Origin: Chryseobacterium sp.
GTDB lineage: Bacteria; Bacteroidota; Bacteroidia; Flavobacteriales; Weeksellaceae
Length of the DNA stretch: 6,056 bases
Direction: 5' to 3'
Assembly: GCA_003852805.1 (NCBI GenBank)
Contig: RDDY01000127.1
Span: forward strand, 1-6,056
Shown: positions 1 through 5,272 of the stretch, piece by piece
How positions within the stretch are numbered: position 1 is the stretch's first letter
How the letters are laid out: every line of letters begins with the position of its first letter
Position numbers and translations under genes: made by a program
Notes under the pieces: model-generated
What the model was told of the DNA's origin: nothing
What the model saw: the letters and a program-made list of their open reading frames with translations, nothing else
Databases searched by the model: none

Positions 1-245
1 GATGTTAAAGTTAATACTCTAATTTTAATCTGTCTTAAAAAAGCAGCCATGTACCCCCAGAACGGAATAAGGCCCCATGTTGCTGTGGATAATATATCTC
101 TGGTTTCATCCATAATTATTGGCAATTGCGGGTGTGAGAAACCATTCAGGAATTTAGAAGGCTTAAAGTCTGCAAAATCTGTCTGTACACCGTAAATCTC
201 TTTTACGGCTCGCTTTGTAAGGTCGCTGTCAACATAGTAGCACAT
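1..245 (-). CDS. SRAP-family (YedK/HMCES-like) abasic-site protein, N-terminal part, cut by window edge
   Basis: SRAP proteins (annotated as SOS response-associated peptidase) crosslink through Cys2 to abasic sites in single-stranded DNA and shield them. The ATG at 245 opens with Met-Cys-Tyr-Tyr, which puts Cys in the required second position after Met removal and fixes the start. Residues 32-39 (FLNGFSHP) and 57-63 (WGLIPFW) match the family's hallmark strands, and residues 74-80 (KIRVLTL) sit where homologues carry a K-I-R-x-x-T-L-N-A-R stretch. The frame stays open for 81 codons to the window edge; about two thirds of the protein, including the later Glu and His active-site residues, lies outside. 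It starts 6 bp after the preceding stop, so it is probably cotranscribed with the 312-residue gene. Oddity: residue 81, where the active-site Asn of TLNAR or TINAR is expected, reads Thr. The family call is from recalled motifs, without alignment. Confidence 0.85.
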   Translation of the reverse strand, partial: MCYYVDSDLTKRAVKEIYGVQTDFADFKPSKFLNGFSHPQLPIIMDETRDILSTATWGLIPFWGYMAAFLRQIKIRVLTLT

Positions 246-251
246 ATCAAA

Positions 252-1190
252 TTATTTTAATAGCTGGGTAATTGCACTGCACATTCTGTCCGGGTGCAAT
301 GATTCAGAAATGATTCCTTTCTCATAAAGATTCATCGTATGTTCTTGGAGTAGTAGGTATGATTCTCTTGCTGTGATAAGCGGAGTGATAAAAAACCTAA
401 AGCCCTGGAACGTTACAAAACCCTTTTCCAGATCCCAATTCTGTAACACTGGATATTCGATATAGGGATAATTATTTTCAGTTTTAAGCAAGAAATTCAG
501 GACTGCCATATCGTCTGCCGCATCAATGGATTTTATTTCCTGCTGAATTCGCTCTGCATCATTTGACCATGCTGCAAGCTGGAAAAACGGATATACTGTA
601 TTGTAGATCTCGCATATCTCTTCCTGATAGCGATAAAAGGTAAAATTTTTACTGTCGTATTCCTGCAATGGCGCTGCTCTACGCACCCACTCTATAAGAA
701 ATTCCGGGTATAAGATGCCCTCGGTTTCATATTCTTCATCAAAATCATTAACCGCATACTTAATAGCGTCTCTTCTCTTGAAATGCGCGGCGGACCACAT
801 AAAGTTCGGTTTGTCATCGGGGTAGAACGTTAGCTGATTAAAATTATATATGCACGCCTCGCCATGGTGGGCATCCTCGCAAAGTTCCAGCAGCAGAGTG
901 CCATTTTCATCAATCTCTATATTCAGACTCATATTTCCGAATTTCAAAGAATCTACAAAAATTACGGGATTGCTATGTAAGCCGGAGTGGTTGCATTTTG
1001 CTTTTATGGCGGTTAATGCATCAGGGATCTTTGCATCATTTCTAATCTTTTCGAATATTTTGCGAAGGGACTGCATAAATACTTCCTTACTTACACCACA
1101 GTACAGCCGGTGAGGATCGAGCAGTTGCTCAATAGCCTGACAGTCAAGTCTTTCAACAGCGTTTATGAATTTTTCGGTTAGTGGTGGCAT
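252..1190 (-). CDS. hypothetical protein, 312 aa, Cys/His-containing, unknown function
   Basis: I do not recognise a characterised function. The ATG at 1190 lies 22 bp after the stop of the 314-residue gene, and the TAA at 254-252 is 6 bp before the SRAP start, so it sits inside a likely operon. There is no signal peptide and no membrane segment; the product looks cytosolic and mixed alpha/beta, with an amphipathic helical N-terminus (residues 1-50) and a helix-rich C-terminus (about 270-312). Cys66, His68 and His72, followed by Cys104, His108, His109 and Cys113, flank a predicted strand pair (76-104) in which acidic and hydrophobic residues alternate. This faintly resembles Bacteroidota hypothetical proteins I recall with a Cys-rich hairpin followed by an aromatic beta region, but the cysteine spacing here is degenerate, so metal binding is only a possibility. 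Base composition is higher in GC than in the nuclease and ATPase genes (31 of 60 at 841-900). It is more likely a resident gene than part of the putative defence module. Confidence 0.85.
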   Translation of the reverse strand: MPPLTEKFINAVERLDCQAIEQLLDPHRLYCGVSKEVFMQSLRKIFEKIRNDAKIPDALTAIKAKCNHSGLHSNPVIFVDSLKFGNMSLNIEIDENGTLLLELCEDAHHGEACIYNFNQLTFYPDDKPNFMWSAAHFKRRDAIKYAVNDFDEEYETEGILYPEFLIEWVRRAAPLQEYDSKNFTFYRYQEEICEIYNTVYPFFQLAAWSNDAERIQQEIKSIDAADDMAVLNFLLKTENNYPYIEYPVLQNWDLEKGFVTFQGFRFFITPLITARESYLLLQEHTMNLYEKGIISESLHPDRMCSAITQLLK

Positions 1191-1212
1191 GGTTGAGGGC
1201 GTTTATTATTGC

Positions 1213-2157
1213 TCAGTTATAGATTTTAGGTCTTGCGGTTTGAACATATTTCGAAACCATCCTTTTACGATGACGAATTAAATCATGTCCCCATTTATCA
1301 AAGATCGAATAGCACTCCACTTCAGAATTGGTGTAGTCTGAATGTTTTTCTGTAAAACCTACTCCCACCTTTAGGATAAATAAATTGGAATAAATATTTC
1401 TGTCATGAAAGTCGAACTTGCTGCTTCGATTTGATTTTCCGTTATCAATTACTTTTAGGGAAGAAAGAGAAGGCATGACTCCGTCAAGAAATTCCATAAT
1501 TCCCCGTATATCCCTGGCATAAGAGACAACAGATTTACGCTGGTGGTCGTATTCTTCGGTAATCGTCAAAATTTCTAAATCACACAAATAATCTTCTTCG
1601 ACAATTTTATTGAGAATATAAAGAAATGGTCTTTCAATATTTTCCTCCCTTCCAGATTTATAATATTCTGAAAAAATATAGGGATCCAACACTGTTAGTT
1701 TTCTTAAATGCTTCTTCAACAAGGATGATTGCGACAATGTTAGTTTATTCCAATCCTTCAGGTTATCCAAAATAAAACCGAAGGTTAATTCTTTTTTAAA
1801 CTGGGTGATCTTTCCCTCGTAATCCTCAAGATTTAAAACAATGACATTTGGATTCTCATAGAGGCTTTTGTCTCTTGTTTCCGATGTGAAATATAAGGAT
1901 ATACAATCAGTAGAACAGGTTGCAATCTCTTTTTCTATGTTATCCGAGAGAGAAAATGTGCGGGAGCCGCCACTGATACCATATCTTAACCGCAATTCAG
2001 AATTGGCAAATGCTTCGGTGGTACTTGCGCCTTCCTGTATTATTTGTATTTCGCTATAACTGCTCAACAGTAAATCCAAGAATTGATCTACATCCGAATT
2101 ATATGCAGGTTTCGATAAAAAAACAGTCAGAAATTCTTTACTAAAATATACCTTCAT
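1213..2157 (-). CDS. PLD-like (MIT C-terminal type, HDR motif) candidate, partner of the adjacent ATPase, 314 aa
   Basis: The ATG at 2157 lies 2 bp after the TGA of the ATPase, an arrangement typical of translational coupling and of proteins working together. The N-terminal part (residues 1-125) is an unrecognised alpha/beta region. From about residue 150 the order of motifs is: a strand ending Leu-Asp-Pro-Tyr (157-160), helices, a strand (194-200, LEILTIT), a long helix, a strand (233-237), then His251-Asp252-Arg253 and a strand leading to Gly265-Val-Gly-Phe268. A D-P-Y strand followed by H-D-R and G-x-G-F is the pattern I associate with the PLD-like fold found in MITD1-type C-terminal domains and some bacterial proteins, where HDR replaces the HKD of active phospholipase D. 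By that comparison it may bind a ligand or nucleic acid rather than cleave; activity is undetermined. The tail (289-312) is basic. Soluble, with no signal peptide. The gene is real with high confidence; the fold assignment is tentative (about 0.4). Confidence 0.85.
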   Translation of the reverse strand: MKVYFSKEFLTVFLSKPAYNSDVDQFLDLLLSSYSEIQIIQEGASTTEAFANSELRLRYGISGGSRTFSLSDNIEKEIATCSTDCISLYFTSETRDKSLYENPNVIVLNLEDYEGKITQFKKELTFGFILDNLKDWNKLTLSQSSLLKKHLRKLTVLDPYIFSEYYKSGREENIERPFLYILNKIVEEDYLCDLEILTITEEYDHQRKSVVSYARDIRGIMEFLDGVMPSLSSLKVIDNGKSNRSSKFDFHDRNIYSNLFILKVGVGFTEKHSDYTNSEVECYSIFDKWGHDLIRHRKRMVSKYVQTARPKIYN

Positions 2158-2159
2158 GA

Positions 2160-3878
2160 TCAGTTCATCTGTTCGCGGTTTATATTGGATAAATTGAACT
2201 GAAGCCTAACGGCTTCGTCATAAAAACCGGGTCCGAAGTCCTCAGTGAGACTGCCGTTTTGATTGATTTCAATCTCTATAACCTTTGGGTTTTCGGGAGT
2301 TACATTTTTGTCATCATTAAAATAATAAATCATTGTTTTCTCCGTAGAAATTTTCCCCTGTGCAGTAAGCAACTGTAATTTGCGGATCAGGTATTCACTA
2401 TGAGTTTCCAAAACGATTTTTTGGTCCGGGAACATTTCTGTGGCCAAAACAAAAATATCTGCGAGTAAAGACTGATAATTTGGGTGAAGATTGGCTTCAG
2501 GTTCTTCGATGAAAATGGGTGATCCTCCCAATTCGATTTGCATTAAAATAGGTAGCAGCATGGAAAAGCCATAGCCCAGTTCAGAAAGACTCTGTTGCTT
2601 TTCTTTATTTTTAATTAATAAGTCAGCTATGCCTATTCCATTTATAAGCTGGACCTGCTGAATGATGACTTCTGACGGAAACCCTAAGATTTCCATGGCT
2701 TTCTTTAAAAAGGTACCCTTTTTGAATTTAGGTTGTGTTTCGAAAATTTTAGAATTCTTTTCATCAAAAGCACTATAATCCAGTAATATTTGATAATTAG
2801 GATTATCGAGCGATTTGAATTGTAAACCTCGGTCGATTGTAATAAATTTTGCTTTTTTTAATTTGCTTTCAAATTCATTTAGTACATTAAGTAATTCTGT
2901 AATTAATGTTATACCATCCTCTTCTGGACCGAACATCCACTTAATATATCTTTCAGAAAAAAGTAGTTTATGAGCACGAGATGGAACTAAACTAAAAGAC
3001 TCTTGAGGAAATTCTTCGATTAGATATTTCTGAATCCTATACCTAACCCCTGCTAATGTGTCAGTAATATTATCCTTCTCAGACTTGAATGGATCAAAAA
3101 TATTTATTTGTTCACCTTGTATTTCGATAATTTTGCTATAAAATTTTTCTGTAACTTTTTCCTCATAATTATAAATATCAAATAAGGCATAAGGAGTTTC
3201 CTCTAAAGTCATTCTTTCAATTTCATTGCAAAGGGCATTTGCTGTCAGCAGATTTTCCTGATATTTTACATTTTCATAAGATGTTTTATTGTTTTCAAAA
3301 TCAATATGTAACACCTCTTTTTGTATATAATCAGGATAATCCAAGTCCATGTTTTCTTTATAATTATCGAAAGTAATCTCAGGATATACTGAAAAATCGA
3401 AAGGAAATTGTGTAACTGGAATGAAATTTTGTGAGTTATTATTAAATAACGCGATAGGAACTAAAAATTCATTTTTCAAATAAATATCAATAATATTCTG
3501 ATAATATAGTATTTTATCATAAGTTTGATTATTAACGTCTAACAAAGTCTTGTCCTGACATACTATTTTATACTGGAATATTTTGTTGTCAGCGTAACCT
3601 ATACGCAGTTCTATATTAGCAAAATATGGTATAATGAGTTCAGTCGTTACAACAAAAAATTTGTCTGCAGACTCGTAATTTACGGCTTTTTCGAAGGAAG
3701 TAATATTGTGGTTTCCCTCTTTAAAATTTAATTGTTCAACGCCATTCTGCAACAGCATAAACAATTTTGCCAATGCGCTTTTTCCGGCGTTGTTTGGACC
3801 CGTTAGGACTGTAATGGGACGGATTTCAAAGTCTGTTATTTCTTTGAATATTCTGAAGTTTTTGAGGCCTATTTTCAT
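2160..3878 (-). CDS. ABC/OLD-type AAA ATPase with DUF3696-like C-terminus, 572 aa
   Basis: A soluble SMC/Rad50/OLD-like ATPase. Residues 1-26 form the usual first strand and turn (MKIGLKNFRIFKE). Walker A is G27-P-N-N-A-G-K33-S34. The ABC signature is at 431-437 (LSELGYG), Walker B at 454-459 (PIFIEE, with Glu458 in the position usually held by Asp and Glu459 as probable catalytic base), followed by PEANLHP (460-466), and the switch histidine is His493 in ETHSEY. Residues 532-560, including EIEINQNGS and GPGFYDEA, match the DUF3696 tail. Residues about 60-345 form the variable insertion between the ATPase halves; VPSR (298-301) resembles the G-P-L-R-type element of this family. No TOPRIM domain follows, unlike GajA/OLD nucleases, so any nuclease activity must come from a partner. 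The ATG at 3878 is 46 bp after the nuclease stop, and the TGA is 2 bp before the PLD-like gene. Such ATPases often act as sensor or motor subunits of anti-phage systems; that role is inferred here. Confidence 0.93.
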   Translation of the reverse strand: MKIGLKNFRIFKEITDFEIRPITVLTGPNNAGKSALAKLFMLLQNGVEQLNFKEGNHNITSFEKAVNYESADKFFVVTTELIIPYFANIELRIGYADNKIFQYKIVCQDKTLLDVNNQTYDKILYYQNIIDIYLKNEFLVPIALFNNNSQNFIPVTQFPFDFSVYPEITFDNYKENMDLDYPDYIQKEVLHIDFENNKTSYENVKYQENLLTANALCNEIERMTLEETPYALFDIYNYEEKVTEKFYSKIIEIQGEQINIFDPFKSEKDNITDTLAGVRYRIQKYLIEEFPQESFSLVPSRAHKLLFSERYIKWMFGPEEDGITLITELLNVLNEFESKLKKAKFITIDRGLQFKSLDNPNYQILLDYSAFDEKNSKIFETQPKFKKGTFLKKAMEILGFPSEVIIQQVQLINGIGIADLLIKNKEKQQSLSELGYGFSMLLPILMQIELGGSPIFIEEPEANLHPNYQSLLADIFVLATEMFPDQKIVLETHSEYLIRKLQLLTAQGKISTEKTMIYYFNDDKNVTPENPKVIEIEINQNGSLTEDFGPGFYDEAVRLQFNLSNINREQMN

Positions 3879-3924
3879 TATTGTCTTTATCTACTATTTA
3901 AATTATTTCTCGGTAAGAAAACAA

Positions 3925-5154
3925 TTAGATTGGTAATTTAGAGGTATGGTTTTCTGTCTTTACATCTTTTTCTTTTTTTAATTCTTCCGGAAACTCTACA
4001 TATTTCAATTTTAAGAAATTTGAATCATATGGAAAAGTTATTTCGCTAAACCTCCCTGTTTTATGTCCGCAAAAAACTCCCGTGACACACGATGCACACT
4101 TTAAATGGCTTCTGTCGTTTATGTTAAAGCCTGTTTTTCCTTGTTTTATAAGTTTATGAATTTCCTTAAACGCATTGCCAAAAGCAGATTTACTTTCATC
4201 GTTCTTCAAAATTTTCTTTACGCTACAAGCAATTATTTCAGGAAGTCCGTTATCCATCTCATATTTCCAATATACTAAATAACCATAGTCAATTGCCGGA
4301 TCCATAATACCGTGTACATAAGCATTTACCTGATTTTGGTGATTAGAAAAAAAACGATTTAACTTTCTTTTTTTTACTCTTTCTTGTTCGATTTCGGTAA
4401 AGTTTTCTTGGTTTTTATAATCACTTGGGTCTTTGTTTACAAACTGAAACTTTTCCTCAACTACAAAAATTTTTCCATCACAATTACTTTTAAAAATATA
4501 GTCCGGCTGTCCATAAAAGTTTTTCTTGCTGTTCGAAAAATATTTTTTTTTACTTTCTTCATCTGCGTGACCCGAGTAAATTAATGTAGAGGACTTTATG
4601 TCGTTTATAAAGTCTCTGTTATTATCATTTTCAAATTGACCAAATGTATGTTGTTTTATTTTTTGTTCGTATGACTCGGCTGAAAATTCTTTAAACGGCT
4701 GTAAGTAGTAGAATAGCACATTCTTTTCATGCATGGACTTGCCAATGATGGCTGACTCTATTTTCTTTGTATGAAATGTTCTACCAATCGAAAAACTTAC
4801 TGGGCAGTATGTGAAATTTGCTATATCTGTGGCCGTTATTATCCCAGTGGAATTTTTTTTCAATTTGTAATCCTTTTTATTTTTGAGTTTTACCTCATAA
4901 TTTAAAAAATCAAATATGTCGAAAGTATCAGGTATGTAGTAATCTCCAACAAGTTCGTAATGTTTCCATCGTCCATCCCGTTCCTCGTCATAAGTGTTGC
5001 GATGTTGACTACCAAGAACTTTAAATCTACCACTAACTTTTCCTAATGCATAAAGATATAATGTAAGAAAAGAATCGTCAAGAAAACCTATTCTTTTTAT
5101 TAAAAAATTTAAAAAGATTTCCTGCTTTGTGGATAAATTCATTTTTGGGAGCAT
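3925..5154 (-). CDS. Cas4/RecB-like PD-(D/E)XK nuclease with predicted 4Fe-4S cluster, 409 aa
   Basis: All core motifs of a Cas4-like exonuclease are visible in order: Cys117 in TDIANFTYCP, motif I G-K-S-M-H142, the metal-binding Asp218 in GQPDY, the E233-x-K235 catalytic pair in VVEEKF, Q275-x-x-x-Y279, and Cys353-x2-Cys356-x5-Cys362. Together with Cys117 these give the four-cysteine arrangement that staples the RecB fold with an iron-sulphur cluster in Cas4 and AddB. It is about twice the usual length of Cas4: residues 1-108 are an extra unrecognised N-terminal region, 144-210 is an insertion, and 370-409 is a charged tail. No cas1, cas2 or CRISPR array is nearby, so this is a solo Cas4-like enzyme. 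The ATG at 5154 is chosen, but the in-frame ATG at 5142 (residue 5) is equally possible, as neither has a clear ribosome binding site. The gene is AT-rich (12 of 60 GC at 4861-4920) and carries several homopolymer runs of 8 or 9. It is probably the nuclease of a multi-gene module with the ATPase 46 bp downstream. Confidence 0.92.
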   Translation of the reverse strand: MLPKMNLSTKQEIFLNFLIKRIGFLDDSFLTLYLYALGKVSGRFKVLGSQHRNTYDEERDGRWKHYELVGDYYIPDTFDIFDFLNYEVKLKNKKDYKLKKNSTGIITATDIANFTYCPVSFSIGRTFHTKKIESAIIGKSMHEKNVLFYYLQPFKEFSAESYEQKIKQHTFGQFENDNNRDFINDIKSSTLIYSGHADEESKKKYFSNSKKNFYGQPDYIFKSNCDGKIFVVEEKFQFVNKDPSDYKNQENFTEIEQERVKKRKLNRFFSNHQNQVNAYVHGIMDPAIDYGYLVYWKYEMDNGLPEIIACSVKKILKNDESKSAFGNAFKEIHKLIKQGKTGFNINDRSHLKCASCVTGVFCGHKTGRFSEITFPYDSNFLKLKYVEFPEELKKEKDVKTENHTSKLPI

Positions 5155-5204
5155 TTATTTTAAAAAAATTAAACCATTTTTAAATTCATTTCTTAATGTG
5201 CCTT

Positions 5205-5214
5205 GGTATATACC
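5205..5214. promoter_or_regulatory. perfect 10-bp palindrome, possible operator
   Basis: The sequence GGTATATACC is its own reverse complement and stands about 50 bp upstream of the nuclease start, in a plausible place for a repressor or activator site. It does not extend further on either side. A 10-bp AT-centred palindrome can arise by chance, and no regulator gene is visible in the window. Confidence 0.2.
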
Positions 5215-5250
5215 CTCCATAATCATTAGAGTAAAAAATATATATCGATT

Positions 5251-5268
5251 GTTTATGAATCTATAAAC
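5251..5268 (-). terminator. weak hairpin after the WD40 gene, possible terminator
   Basis: GTTTAT and ATAAAC form a perfect 6-bp stem around a 6-base loop, starting 5 bp after the WD40 gene's TGA. Only one G-C pair per arm end is present, and the nearest T run on the minus strand (T6 at 5238-5233) begins about 12 bases after the stem rather than directly behind it. As an intrinsic terminator it would be inefficient, so read-through into the nuclease gene is possible. Confidence 0.25.
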
Positions 5269-5272
5269 TGTA

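Larger units (their letters stand above)
5155..5272 (-). promoter_or_regulatory. AT-rich intergenic gap, likely site of the nuclease-ATPase operon promoter
   Basis: This 118-bp gap is the largest in the window and the only one roomy enough for a promoter of the genes at 5154 and below. I found no clean Bacteroidota -7 element (TAnnTTTG) paired with a -33 TTTG on the minus strand, so no promoter box is assigned. The strongest local signal is the perfect palindrome at 5205-5214. The nuclease start itself has only A/T-rich sequence before it, as is common in this phylum. Confidence 0.3.

Noticed and set aside
850..1113. Plus-strand open frame of 87 codons
   Set aside because: Entirely antisense to the well-supported 312-residue gene, with no recognisable domain; a shadow frame.
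1868..2059. Plus-strand open frame of 63 codons
   Set aside because: Lies wholly inside the 314-residue gene on the other strand and shows no independent coding signal.
2160..3878. GajA/OLD-type nuclease rather than plain ATPase
   Set aside because: After the switch histidine only about 80 residues remain, with a DUF3696-like tail and no room for a TOPRIM domain.
3706..3936. Plus-strand open frame of 76 codons spanning the nuclease-ATPase gap
   Set aside because: Mostly antisense to the Walker A region of the ATPase; the hydrophobic product reflects the reverse of conserved codons.
4384..4584. Plus-strand open frame of 66 codons, Phe/Ile/Val-rich like a membrane peptide
   Set aside because: Antisense to the Lys/Asn-rich nuclease region; Lys codons read backwards give Phe, which explains the hydrophobicity.
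4930..4975. Short YELVGDYYIPD stretch in the nuclease N-terminus resembling a TnpV-like transposon peptide
   Set aside because: Only about ten residues match a recalled pattern, and the surrounding sequence and the gene's clear nuclease domain do not support a transposon protein.
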